Positions 46,814 through 59,878 of a DNA stretch of 64,000 nucleotides are shown here, piece after piece (the first letter of the stretch is position 1; every line of letters begins with the position of its first letter). The DNA is from Aralia elata. Its lineage: Eukaryota > Streptophyta > Magnoliopsida > Apiales > Araliaceae. Location: positions 20,021,206 through 20,085,205 of the forward strand of contig CM068388.1 of NCBI GenBank assembly GCA_034770075.1, in the 5' to 3' direction. Made by a program: the position numbers and the translations under genes. Below the pieces are notes generated by a model. It was not told the origin of the DNA. It searched no databases and saw nothing but the letters and a program-made list of their open reading frames with translations.

Positions 46814-48496
46814 TGATAAGTAGGTTTCATACCTACTTATTGGATACTATTTGGTTTCATTTGTTGCTTATCTAATAGCTACCTAGTGTAATTTCATGCA
46901 TTTTTCCCTCTCTTTCGGTTTTGATTCACTATTCTCATTATACGGCTTTTGCATAGTTTTTGGTAAATTTGGCTCGGGATGTAGTGCATTTGTGGATGGG
47001 AGCTATTTGATTGTTTGTTGCTTGTGCAGGGCATGAGAGTTGAGAAATTATGCAACAGCAGCACTGCAGCAAATTGGCAGCCGGCGCAGCTGCGCCCTGC
47101 TTGGCCTTAAGGCCGGCGCAGCTGTGCCCCTCACGTTCATTCCCTGCCCCCGGCGCAGCTGCGCCCCTATTACAAAGGGCGCCGGCGTAGCTGCGCCCCT
47201 CCTGTTCATTCCCTGCCCCCGGCGCAGCTGCGCCCCTTTTACAAAGGGCGCCGGCGCAGCTGCGCCTGTCGCCAGTCAGCCATGCAGCACGTTCCATCCA
47301 GCGAAGCAGCATTATCAGGAAATGGAGTAGTGCCTGATTTTGAGGATTCAGTGGGTTTGAACTTTATTAGTGGGAATCATAATAAGTCAAAAGAAGACAA
47401 ATCATGCAGGCATTATTAGCCAATTTTGGAATTCAATTTGAAACTCTCCTCCTACACGAAAAATAGAATAGTTTACTGCATGTTAGCTTCCAACTGGGAA
47501 ACAATCAGCTGAGCATGATTGGCATTTGGGAATTGAAGAATGGAGCTATATGGATGCTGAATTGGAGATTGGGAGCAAGAAATCAACTATCTACACAACT
47601 TGGAAAATCATCAGAAGTTGCAGAACGGAAACAGGGAGCTTGAATATTTTCTGTTTTTGATTAATTTTCCTATTCTGTAATTATGATGATGAACCAATTG
47701 TGCATGATGAATTTTAATCTTGTTATTATGAACTAAACTTAATTCTTGGGATTATAATGGATATTTTGCATTACTAAGAATTGAAGTGCTTCCTTATTTT
47801 TGCTAAGTTGGTTATAAAAGGAATGTCTAGCATAATCTATACTTCATGTTTAATTGCTTGATCACCAATTACTGTGATAATTTATATGGAATTGAGAAAG
47901 GAAATATAAATTGAGATCTAATTATGCTAGCATATGTTCATAATCTTTACATTCCTCGTAAAATTATGATTCGTGCTTAGGATAGAGATATACCGAAGCA
48001 CCATGTGTGGTCATTTGAAAACTTGTTCTTAAACCCTTTTGATTGTAATTCACATAGAAATATAGTGCGTTAGTCATCTAGGGTGTTCACATTCATTCTA
48101 TCAATTGTGGATTTAGTGTGATACGGATATGGTGCATCGAGAGATGGTCATATTTTACTTTCGTGTTTTCGACCAACATTCTATAGTAATCAATTAGCAA
48201 CAATAGGAAGCATGCCAATCTAAGTATGTATTAAGTGAAATTATAATCCCAAGCCCATAAAATCTGTATTTTTACAACCAAATTTATTCTAATTGTTTCA
48301 TTAGTAATCATTAGATTATTTCATCACTAAAATTGCTTGTTTAAAGAGGCTGAACTAATTATAAAATCGGTGTTTGTAGTCATAAATGCAATTCAATTCC
48401 TCGTGGGATCGATACTTTACTTACCTTATATTACTTGTGGATTGCGTGCACTTGCGTGTATGAGTTTTATTTGTTATACATACAAATATCCCAACA
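46814..48496 (+). repeat. 3' LTR of the Athila-type element
   Basis: 1683 bp, same ends as the 5' LTR and same length. Palindrome units at 47083, 47115, 47152, 47184, 47221 and 47253. Differences from the 5' LTR are nearly all transitions. Confidence 0.95.
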
Positions 48497-48501
48497 AAAT
48501 A

Positions 48502-50400
48502 CTATATGCATTAGTTAATCTAACAGAGATAACTATCCTCCTATACACGTCACATGTTAACATAATTTTTCATTTATCACTTTCACTCATGCTAAATTGA
48601 CTAGGCAACTTCATCATATGGTCATTATCAATAAATGTAGATAAAACACAAGTATTATGCAATTTACCAAACATATTATCTAAATAAAGAAAACAATAAC
48701 GATACTTGTTTACCAATTCAAAATTAACTCACAAGCTCGACATTCTTTCCTTCTTAGGTACTATGATCTCATAAATGGCACTTGAACTCGTGTCTTCAAC
48801 CACAATACCCGCTTTGATGAAGAGGGGCTCCATCAATTCTCCAACTTGCCTTGGTGAATCCATCGTCTCCTCGGGAACGCCATAGGTTGATTGGTATGGA
48901 ATGATAGCTCGGGGTATATCATCAATAACCTGTATAAGAGACAAAACAGAACTAGAGAAAGAAGAGTTAATCTCATTAGTATTCAAAAGCGTCGTCTTGT
49001 ACGAATGTAAAGTCATTGACTTTTCAAAATATAACTCACTTTCCAACTCACTCTCCTCTCTTTTTTCACTCTTACTCTCCACTATTTTTTTCTCTCGTTT
49101 ATTTCCACTATCTCTTTTCTTTTCATTCTCATCTCTCTATAATTCTTTTTCATTCTTTTCAATCTTTTGCACAATTACTTCTTGTCGTTCACTTTCACTT
49201 GTATTTTTTTTCTCAGGATCATAATCTTTCCGTACAATCGCTAGATCTTCACGGACTTCGTCATGTGCGCTGGAACCTAACAATTCTCCTTGGATGGCAT
49301 ACTCTATTCCATCTTCTTCCACATGTGGTTGGGCTTGCTCCTTTTGCACCTTAGATATGTTTTGTCGCCGCTTCAAATGTTCGTCCCTTATCTTATTATA
49401 TGTTCTCATGATGTCCTCATTGATATCCTTAGTACATATTGGTTCCCTACACACCTTAGGAGTGTCTCTTGGCTGCCTCCACTACAAATCTTCATGTCTA
49501 TGAACCTTCTTTTCACTATCCCAAGTTGAACGCTTTAAAGGTTGCTCTACATGTTTCGGAGATGCATGTTCATTCCTCCTGCTAGGCTGTACGGGGGCAT
49601 ACTGCTTTCTCATCACGATTTTCAATTCTTCCCATGTCTCGATCGGACGCTCTCCATACCTTTTCCTGCTACACACAAATTCAGCCCACCATGTAGCTGC
49701 ACGATCGAAAAAATCTTGGATCGACAATTTGAACTTCTTATGCTCCGAATAATCATAATAGTTAAACTCTCATTCCTTCCTTTTCTCACAACTTAAATAA
49801 GAATCAGGATCGCGTCTGCCTTGGAAGGAATTCCTTTGAGACTCATAAGAATTTCCACAACCGTAATTATACATATTCGCTGCAAAACAAGGATTAGTAC
49901 ATAAAGAAAATTTTCCTCACACACTCCCTTACATGTTTCGCTCAAACAATGTATTACACAATTATAAAAACACTCGTGTATCACACAATTAGGCTTTTAC
50001 CCTCAATTGATCTCACACTCTTGTCTTTTACCACTCTAATTCCCTCTTATAGATTCTTTTTGAATTCACCAAACAAATATACAGTTTTCTATTTAATTCA
50101 ATAAGAACTTATCACAAAACAAAATATAGCAAGTGTGACATACGATAACCACCAAAATTTCACGATCACCAATTAGAATCCTCTTGAGTGAAATCCCAAT
50201 ATCCTCAAAATTTACGAATTCCAACAATAGAATCAAATAATAATTTCTTCAATAAGATCCCAATAATCACGAAACTTATGAAACCCAGGCAATTGCAACA
50301 ATAATAAATATTTCTCCAACACTTTTTTTTTACTCACGAATATTTTTTTTTCACAGTAAATACTCAGCAGAAAATTTAAAGATAAGTAACTTGCTAGAAA
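48502..50400 (-). pseudogene. Gag-side internal region of the pol-less element
   Basis: Minus-strand frame 49482-49727 carries a retroviral gag-core remnant (AATWWAEFV, KRYGERPIETWEELKIVMRK, QYAPVQPSRR). The next frames downstream (49137-49454 and 48729-49082) are charged and Lys/Glu-rich, like gag linker sequence (DEHLKRRQNISKVQKEQAQP), and end without a zinc knuckle. Frames are broken between these parts. No protease or reverse transcriptase follows. The stretch 49790-50400 towards the primer site is untranslated leader. Confidence 0.7.
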
Positions 50401-50419
50401 GGCTTAGCTTTTGATACCA
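50401..50419 (-). other. Primer binding site, Met-tRNA-like
   Basis: The minus strand reads TGGTATCAAAAGCTAAGCC, close to the initiator-Met type (TGGTATCAGAGC) with differences. It lies two bases from the 5' LTR. Confidence 0.75.
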
Positions 50420-50421
50420 AA

Positions 50422-51496
50422 CGATACACTCCACGACACGCTTGCGTGAGGTTTTCGTCGCCCAGATCGTTTCTTGTAAGCAAATTGATGAACTCTTTTG
50501 AAAGCTTAACCCAACACCTAATTTGAGATGAGAATCTTGATAAATTCGATCAAGCAATTGAATTCTTGAAGGATGGAATACCAACAACACTTAGACCCTC
50601 GTTTAGATGAAAACGATAATCTCCGTACGATTGTATGATGCGATAGAATAACACCACACACAACTATAGTTTGTTGTATGATAAGTTAATTATGAATTTC
50701 AAAGAAAAACTAAGAAAATAGCTTACAAATTCTTCAAAGAACCAAAAGAAGAGAATAACTCTCAATTTGAATAAACTCTGAATAATAATGAATTGTTGTT
50801 GAATTACAAGTATAAAACTTATTTATACTAACTATATAATCCTAGAATCTTAAAAAGGAAATGACAATCAATTTGGAATCCAACTCTAATCCTAAAGTAT
50901 CCTAGTTACAATATAAATCTGAAAAGATACTAAAAATAACAAATTTATAGGAAAATTCGCGTCAGAATCTCAAAAAACGTGTCTGGTCAAAGTTGGATTC
51001 CCGAGCCGGGCGAGCTCGTTGAACTAAGAAATCCGCGTCGGGGCACGAGATTTGGCTTGCGGGAGCTCGTCGGGGCGAGCTCAGCAAAGAATTCCCGCAG
51101 GGGCGCGGCGCTAGGGCGAGCTCGACAGAGAGTTCGCACCGGAGCGCGAGAATTGGCTCTCCTGAGCCCGCCGGGGCGAGCCCACCATTTTCGAAATTCC
51201 AATTTTCGTTCTCATGCAATCCAACCTCGTGTAGTCGCGTGATAGTTTGAAAGCTCTCATCCATGCTTGGATATTCATAACAACGAACATAAACTTGCAA
51301 TCCCATCATGAACTAGAATATAACTTTAGCGATGATGAAGCCACACAAATGAACACGGATTCATTTACTTGTCTTGAACTCTAATATAAGCATCCTTAAG
51401 TCGAGTTCAACCCATTCACTTATGACCACCCGATGAACCTCTTGAATTCAAGTTGAATGAATGTTGTTCGATGCGAGCCTGACCAGGATTGTATCA
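50422..51496 (-). repeat. 5' LTR of the pol-less element
   Basis: 1075 bp, matching 30143-31143. The plus-strand first base has mutated (CG for TG). The enlarged palindrome block at 51001-51183 explains the extra length. The target duplication AAAGA follows at 51497-51501. Confidence 0.88.
51001..51183. repeat. GC-rich inverted-repeat cluster, long version
   Basis: It contains GAGCTCG-TCGGGG-CGAGCTC and related GAGCCGGGCGAGCTCG and GGCGCTAGGGCGAGCTCG units. Two units are absent from the sister LTR (183 versus 110 bp between the same flanks). Confidence 0.82.
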
Positions 51497-51501
51497 AAAG
51501 A

Positions 51502-52012
51502 TAATATAAATTTAAAAATGGGACAATTAATGTGATAATAAAAAAGGGAAAGTGAATGCTTTATATGGAAAGAGGGAGTATAACATGTGATTGGTTTAAT
51601 TTTAATTTTTTTAATTAAACCATATCTCAATTTGTAAAAAGAAAACAAGATCGTAAAGTATTATTATTTTTAAATATAATTTTCCGAGAGAGAGACTTTT
51701 TGACTAAAGAAACGTATAAGAAAATGCAAAATCATTTCCCTCCTAAATTCTTTGCATTTGAATATTCCAAAATCCAACGTCTAGTAAAATTCCATTCTCC
51801 CCTTAAATCTCTTTCCATTTTCCTATCCTGACTCGGCCCGAGCCGCGTTTGGTAGAAAAGAAGCTGGTTTCTATTTTTGGAAAGTGGGAGGCTTATAAAT
51901 TTATTCCAATTGTGAATCATTGTTTTGCAATTACAACGAAACATAAGGGTTCAGAACTTTTAGAGAGAGAGAGAATTGAAGTGAGTGTTTTTAGAGAGAG
52001 AAAAATTGTGAG
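51502..52012 (+). promoter_or_regulatory. Copine upstream region, TATA box and 5' UTR
   Basis: TATAAAT at 51894-51900 predicts a start near 51925-51930 and an 85-base 5' UTR with a GAGAGAGA tract. The stretch 51540-51735 is the dispersed repeat also found at 21827-22015. The nearest retrotransposon LTR ends at 51496. The copine-specific promoter would then be short, roughly 51740-51893, unless it uses repeat or LTR sequence. Confidence 0.55.
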
Positions 52013-55000
52013 ATGGGTGGATGTTTTTCTGATGTAAGGGGAGGACAACAAGCCGTGGGAGGAGGTGGGACCCAGCTGCCGCAGGGGAGTGGCCGCGTAT
52101 CACACAATGAGGCTGTTGAGTTATTTTGCAAAAGCAAAGGTCTTAATGCTCTTTTTACACAAATTGAGGTACATACATACATACATACGTTATTCAAACA
52201 CCCAAGTTTCAACTTTGGGAAGCTAAAGTTCTAAGCTTTGTATCAAGTGGTGTTAGTTCAATTCTTTACTTGATAATTATATTCTCCTAGTATAGAATCA
52301 CTTATGTATTAAAAAGTTGAATCAGACTTCATCAATAATACATATTATTAACACTAAAATATAAAACTTTGTCCTTAGTTTATTACTTTGTGAATGGCAA
52401 AACTAATGATTTTCCCACTGTACTTGACACGTTTTACTTAATATGAATTTTTAATTTTTCAAATTACACCATTAAACTAATTAATATTTTTAAATTGGGT
52501 CATTCCGTTATAAAAATTGGATGAACGTTAAATCTGGGAATTACTTTTTCTTTTTTTCCTGTTAAGATTATCTATTAGTTTTTATTCTACAAACAGTGTG
52601 AACTTCACTTATACAAAATAATTCTTTCTTTTTTCCTTCTAAGATTATCTGCTACTGTTTTAATTTATTCATCTATAAAGTTGTTTGTTTATTCCATTTG
52701 AATAATATAACAGTAGTTTTAAAATCTGAAATGCAGCTATCTTTATCGGCGTCAAAATTACGTGATCTTGACTACTTTTCAAAGGTACTCTAAAAAATTG
52801 CTGTTTAATTTAGTATTGTGCAATTTATATTGTGTTTGTAAGTTTTTATTTGAAGGGAAGGGAAGGGAAGGGAAGAGAAGGGAAAATAATTAAAATCTCT
52901 TCAAATCCCATGTTTGTGAGTTTTTATAAGGGGAAATGGAAGAAATTCGGAGATAAAATTAATTTAATTTTTGGCTCAAAATTTTCCCCTAAAAAATGGG
53001 AGGATTTGGAGGGATGGAAAAAAATGGAAAAGTAAGATATTTTATATTACTAAAAATAACCTTGTAAAATAATTAATATGACAATTTTGTAAACACGACT
53101 TGTAAACAGCCTTGGCCAACAGATCACCAAGCAATACTATTTAAGATCTTATTGAACTTTTCTTAACGCTACAATGTTTCAGAATCTCATATTATAAACC
53201 AACCATTTATACATCAGATGATCAAAATATACCAAACAGTGCAAAATCTTAATGGAATCTCCAGAAAAGTAAAGATCAATACCATAATCAAGAAATTAAA
53301 CAAAAAATAATAAAATGTTTTTATTAATTTGTTTTACGTAGTATTAAAAAAATCCAAACACATAGAAAACAAAAAAGGAAAAGAAAAGAAAAGGAAAAAA
53401 AGTATTGTTGATATTACAAGTACAAGTCAAAATATATATATAATAATTTGTGTGTGTGTGTAACAAAGCAAAAAAGAAAAAAAAATAAGCAAAATAATTC
53501 TAATAGATAGACATTATTAAATCATATCATTTATTATATTTATGTGTAAGGGTAATAATATAGTAATAGTGTAGTTTAAAAATAAGAATCATTTCCCTTC
53601 ATTTCCCTACTTCTAAACTCACAAACAAGGAAAAATTTAATTAAAATCCCATCACATCTCATCATTTCCTTTCTAAAACTCACAAACATGACAAATGAAA
53701 ACTATAATCCATTCCCATCCCTTTCCCTCCTATACGTTCCCTTCTCATCCCATTCCTCCAAACTCACAAACGTAGCATTAGTACTCCCTCTGTTCCAAAA
53801 TTAAAGATACATTTATAAAATGATGACTTTTAAGGATAATTTTATGTTCTTAAATATTAAAAATAACAGTAAAAAAATAATAACAAATTAGAAACATCAT
53901 GTCACTTTATAATCTTAAAATAAAAATATATCTCTAATTTTGGAACGGACTAAAAAGGAAAATATATCTCTAATTTTAGAACAAATGGAATATTGTGGTT
54001 AGGATCTTTTTACTTATGAAAATGGTTTTCTTTCTTAACAGTAAAGTTTCACCATATATTTTTTTTCTTCGCATCAACATTCGTCGTCCTTGTTGTTTCT
54101 TATACTTGTTTGTGTTGTTGATGATCGAGTTTCGAGAATTTGTGTATAAAAAATGTATAAATTTTGACGTTAGGTTGCCCAGCATGCGACAATGTTATTT
54201 AAGCATAAATGCACAATAATACATGAAAATTTGACCAAGGACTAATATTACCATGTGGTATATTGGTTGTTTCATTTTCATATAATAGTACAAAAATGAA
54301 GTATTTGTTAGAGAATAACAATATAGCAAGGAGAAATAGCAAAGAGAAATCGAAATAAAATAAATTATAAAATATATAAAATTTACGTGGTTCACTCAAA
54401 TGTGGACTAGTACACGGTCGGCGACTCGGCGGGCAAATAAGTCCCACTATCTTTAGAAGTTTCATAAATCATACAATGCATGATACTCTCCTTATATATA
54501 ATACAATATACGAAATCTCAATTCAACAAGTACAAAACTACCCCTCAAAATTTGGGTCCTGCCGGCTCTCAGCTTTAGAAACCGACCCAATTATCTTTTT
54601 GGTAGCTTTACAATCACTTTTAAATTAATTTTCAGATCATGCTTCACCATATTGCCATCATATTCTTATGCAGAGTGATCCTATGGTAGTAGTTTATACA
54701 AGGAAAAGAGATGGAAAACTAGAGGAACTTGGTCGAACGGAAGTCATAATGAACAATTTGGATCCTATGTGGATAGAAAAAGTTCAAGTTGCATATCAGT
54801 TTGAGATTGTTCAGCCATTGATGTAAGCCTTTTGAACCCTTTTGGTTATCATTGTATATATTGATCAGTAAATCTGGGGAAAAAATATTTAGCCTAGTCA
54901 ATTTTTCTTTTCTTTTTCTTTTTCTTTTTTCAGCTTCCAAGTGTATGATGTAGATACTAAATATCACAGTTTACCTACAAAGGTATTATAATTTTCTGCT

Positions 55001-58000
55001 TTTAAGATTAATCTAAGTTTACTTAAACTTCAGATTTTGTACCTTCGTTATACTTGTAGTCCCACAACTTGGGATTAAGAAACACGGACACTACTTCAGA
55101 TTAGGAGCTATGCTACAGAGACTTGGATGGAATGTCCGATTGGATTCAGTATTTTGAAGAATCCAACCTACTTCTCAATTTTTTATATTAACATGAAGTA
55201 TTCAGTATCTATACCCTTGTTTAACTGTCGAGTGTCGAATACGGATACTTTAGGACAAAGTAAAGAGTCCATGTAAAATAGATTAGAGGAATGAATTTTA
55301 GTGTCAGATGTGTATAAGCAATAAGGAACTGTTACATTTGTAAGCATATAATTGCCACTCATTCATGTATTCTTCTCCCTCATCCATTACTTACTATCTA
55401 GCAGATGTTGAAGTTGAAAGATCAAGAATTTCTCGGCGAGGCCAGTTGTGTTCTGTCCGAGGTGAGTTTCTTGTTTTGTTTTTTTCTTTTTTTCTTTTTT
55501 TTTTCCTTCAAAATTTTATTTTACACCTTGTTTTTGTTTTACAAGTGTAGAGTACAGATGTACTTTGGAATGTTTTATAAATATGTGTTAAGGTTGCTTG
55601 ATATTATATTACACTTCACACAAAAAAAATTCAATTTGAGGTGATTTATCTACTTTTATATGATTATCATTCAAATGAAATGATTTCTATATCGAAGTAA
55701 TTTGTTCTATTACTAACTTATGGCAGATTGTGGCTAAACAAACTCGATCTTTAACGCTAAATATTCACAATAGCCATGGGCCTGGTTTGAAGAACTTGGG
55801 CACAATCACAGTTCATGCAGAGGAAACAGTTGCTTCCAAAAATGCTGTTGAGATTGCATTTCGTTGTGCGCATTTGGATAACAAGGACATTTTTTCCAAA
55901 AGTGTAAGCATATGCAAATCATTGTGTCTATCAAGTTATATTTCTATTTGTAGGTGAATCTTTCCCTTATTTTCTTGTTTTTGCGGTTTACTGTTTTAGG
56001 ATCCTTTTCTAAGAATCTCCAGGATTGTTGAGACAGGAGGTTTTGTACCGATTTGTAAGACAGAAGTCGTGACAAACAACTTGAATCCAGCTTGGAAGCC
56101 CTTGTGTCTAAGCATGCAGCAATTTGGGAGTAAGGTGAGCTTACCATTGTCATTTCTGAATGCTTATGTTATGTTTGAATTAAAGGAATGATATGATATT
56201 TAGTATCTGAAGTGCATGTTTGATTGTTGGTGAGTGTGGGTGGTGTGATAGGATGATATAATTGTCACATTCATCCATTCCATGTTAATGGATCCCATTC
56301 GACCACCTCATCTATGCAATGAAAAAATCAAGGGAATTGAAAGAATTTTTATTCTATCGGAATGCACGGTTGTTTATTTGCTGAAATGATTACCAAATAC
56401 ACTTTCTTTCATTTCATTCCTTCCTCAATTACATTTCTTCAATCTAAACGGAATAGATTAAGTTAAAGAAATGCCATCTTTTAGGGATACTGATTTTAAA
56501 CAGTTCAAAATGGGCAGGTAGTCTAATTGAGCAGTTTATAGAAATGAGTTGTATTTTTATAGTTTGCATTTCAAATGACTTTTGTTATACAAAAACAACT
56601 CTCTGTTATACAATGCAACCAATTTTTACAAGACTGTCCAAATGAATGTCCAATTTGGACCGTCTAGAATCCAAATCCATTTTTTGGGTGTAGATATTGG
56701 TTTACTGAAACGTATTTATTCACGGTTTTTTCTTTGTTGCAGGATAACCCTCTAATTATCGAATGTTTCGATTTTAACAGTAGTGGAGATCATGTCCTTA
56801 TCGGGTAATTGTTGCAGTTGCAATTTGTCGAGCATATACTTTTAGTTTAATATTCCTTTCATTTCATTGATAAAAGTATTTTGTTAGCAGTAAAATACAG
56901 AAATCAGTTGCAGATTTTGAAAAGCTTTACATAGAAAAAGTTGGTGAGAATTTTGTCTTACCATCTTTTGGTCACCGGGGTCATGACAAGGTAACATAAT
57001 TTAAACTTGGATCAGGTTTTGAGGAACATATATGTTAATTGTCACCTATTTTTGAAGCCTTGTATTTATTTACCTATATATAGGTTCTTAAGGGCAAGGT
57101 TTTTGTGGATGGATTTGTTGAGAAGCAAATGTACAGTTTTGTTGATTACATCTCTAGTGGGTTTGAGCTCAACTTCATGGTTGCTGTTGATTTTACTGGT
57201 AATTATAGCTATGAACAATCCTAATTTTTTATTTTGTTTATTTTTATTTTTATTTTATTCTTTTGGTGCCATTTGATGTATGCCTTATTATTTTTTCTAG
57301 CTTCAAATGGAAATCCAAGAAGTCCAGATTCCTTGCACTATATTAATCCTTCAGGCCGGTTAAATGCTTATCAGCAGGTAATGGGATGCCACTTCTGTTA
57401 TTTTTCAAATTCGAGATATTTATACTTTAAGAAATTGTTAAAGTATTGACTACCTTATAAGTTTAACTAAACAGATATGATTATATCTCAGATAACCCTT
57501 ATTATACAAGTATTACAAAATTATAACTTATTTGCTATATATTTTTGAAAATTGCACAAATGGACTGTTCATTTTAAACTACCTGAAATCAAGATCTCAA
57601 ACAAAATATGTCATATAACAAGGACTTAAATTAATTGCTTAAATACCTGCAGGCTATAATGGAGGTTGGGGAGGTTATCCAATTCTATGATTCGGATAGG
57701 CTCTTTCCTGCTTGGGGCTTTGGTGGAAAGACATATGATAGTTCAATATCTCATTGTTTCAACTTGAATGGGAGTCCCAATGGCTTTGAGGTAATATTTT
57801 CTTTCACAAGTGAAGAGATGTATTAAATTCTTATATCCTTATATAGCAATTATTGCTTGATAACTCTTCCTGAGTTTGACAAATTTGTGAATATTATAGA
57901 ATAATAAGAAAATCAGGCGGTTTGCGAGCTCAATTCTGCTCGACTAAGCTCGACTTGAGCTCGTTAAACGAGTCAAACTCGAACAAGCTCCTTTACCCAT

Positions 58001-59833
58001 TTAGTTAAACTCGTCAAGGTCGAACAATGTAGTGTACGAACGAGTAAGCCTGACTTCAAATAATTATTTTTCTTATTTTTATGATAAAAAAAAAAAGTTA
58101 AACAAGCCAAACTTAAACTCGAGTAGCATCAATTTGCATAAGCCAAACCTGAGCTAAAACTCAACTCGTTACTAAATAGATCAAGTTCATACACTAAATC
58201 TCAAACTCGTTTAGAGCCAGACTCAACTCGGGTCATTTAACTTTTAAACGAGTTCGAGCTTAATAAGTCTAAACTCGAGTCGGCTCGTTTAAAGCTCTGG
58301 CTGATGCGAATAATAATACGGATTAGTGTAAGGTTAAAAAAATGTCTTCCTAATGTAAAAATCTTTGTTTACTAGTGAAATATAAATTTCTGCAACGTTT
58401 GCTACAGTTACAAAGTGCAATAACATGTTTTCAGTTAAATTGACTTTAGTACGAAATTAGGTATTCCCTCCGTCCCAAATTAATTGCATTTCTACGACTT
58501 TTTAAAATCAAATTGACTATTTTTAAAACTAATCTTTTTACTATTTTTGCTAACATATAGGTGAAGATATTATAACCAAAAGAAAGTATATACAATTTAT
58601 TACTAATTTCAATTTTTATAATTTTAGAAATATATTTATATATGCTTAATTATTAATTTTAAAAATAGTCAATTTGACTTAAAAAAGTCCTAGAAAAGCA
58701 ATTAATTTGGGACGGAGGGAGTATTACATTTCTTGTACATTTTTCATGGTCTCAATGACCCTCTATGACAGGTTGAAGGAATTGAAGGCATCATGGCTGC
58801 ATATGCAAGCGCTTTGCGCAATGTTTCTCTTTCAGGACCGACTCTATTTGGTCAAGTCATCAACAGGGCTGCAGAAATAACTGCCCAGTCCCTTTTCTAC
58901 AATCGCAACAAATACTTTGTCTTGCTAATTATTACGGTACATTTAAAAAGTTCTATTTTTGTTTTTAGTAAATGGTGGCTATAGGACTTAACTGGCCACC
59001 ACATCTTATAACATCCATTACAAGATATGAATGCTTGAATTTTTTTTTAAAAAAGATGGAACCTTCCATAACAGTGTTGCAGAAGATAAAAATTATTAAT
59101 TTCGAGTTAATAATAGGACAATTTAGCCTCTGCAACACAATATTGCAGTAGTTAAGTTATTCCGTAAAACAATGTGACAGAGGGTCATATTTGTTTTAAA
59201 AAAGATCCTGCTAGTCAAATCTTGCAATGGACAGTGGAAGATCTGATGGCCAATTAACGCTCTATAGCCACCATTGCTATGAATAGGTTCCTTTCATTAT
59301 ATATATAATTCTTACTTTTCTATGATTTCGACAATAAGATCTTGACCATATTTTTAGGATGGAGTCCTTACTGATCTTCAAGAAACTAAAGATGCTCTGG
59401 TTAGAGCATCTGACCTACCACTATCAGTTCTTATAGTTGGAGTTGGTGGTGCAGATTTTAAGCAAATGGAGGTAAATACTTGTTTTCTATTCTTGGAACT
59501 ATACAGTACACATCACTCCTTTTGCAATATGAGCTGGTTTATCTTCCTTCTTCTTTATCTCTCCATTCATTTGTTTTTGTCAACTGGCAGATCCTTGATG
59601 CTGATAATGGACATCGCTTAGAGAGCTCTACGGGAAGAATCGATACAAGGGATATTGTTCAATTTGTTCCAATGCGTGAGGTGCATGGTGAGTACATTTT
59701 CTTACACCTTACAGTTATACTACCTCCATTTCAAAATTAAAGATATATTTTCCTTTTTTGTCTGTTCCAAAATTATAGACTACAAAATTAGATACATTTC
59801 AAGTTAAAAGTTTATCTCTAATATTGAAACTGA

Positions 59834-59878
<45 letters not shown>

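Larger units (their letters stand above)
36539..48496 (+). mobile_element. Athila-type Ty3/gypsy retrotransposon, near complete, TSD AAATA
   Basis: 11958 bp with TSD AAATA (36534-36538 and 48497-48501) and two 1683 bp LTRs differing by roughly 20 bases by eye. It has an Asp-tRNA primer site, an intact gag-protease ORF, pol in one frame with three stops, a third ORF behind its own TATA box, and a polypurine tract. No frameshift was seen. Two of the stops (TGA for Arg, TAG for Trp) and most LTR differences are C-to-T or G-to-A changes, as expected from methylated cytosine decay. It contains 22 copies of a GGCGCAGCTGCGCC-type palindrome. Confidence 0.95.
30143..51496 (-). mobile_element. Gag-remnant, pol-less LTR element hosting two insertions, TSD AAAGA
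   Basis: Host element of the second nest. TSD AAAGA at 30138-30142 and 51497-51501. LTRs at 30143-31143 and 50422-51496. Polypurine tract at 31144-31156 and primer site at 50401-50419, both in minus orientation. Without the solo LTR (32809-36407) and the Athila element (36539-48496) its own internal region is about 3.7 kb. It holds only gag-like remnants and a pol-tail-like peptide, so it resembles a large non-autonomous (LARD-type) element. It ends about 0.5 kb upstream of the copine start codon. Confidence 0.88.
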
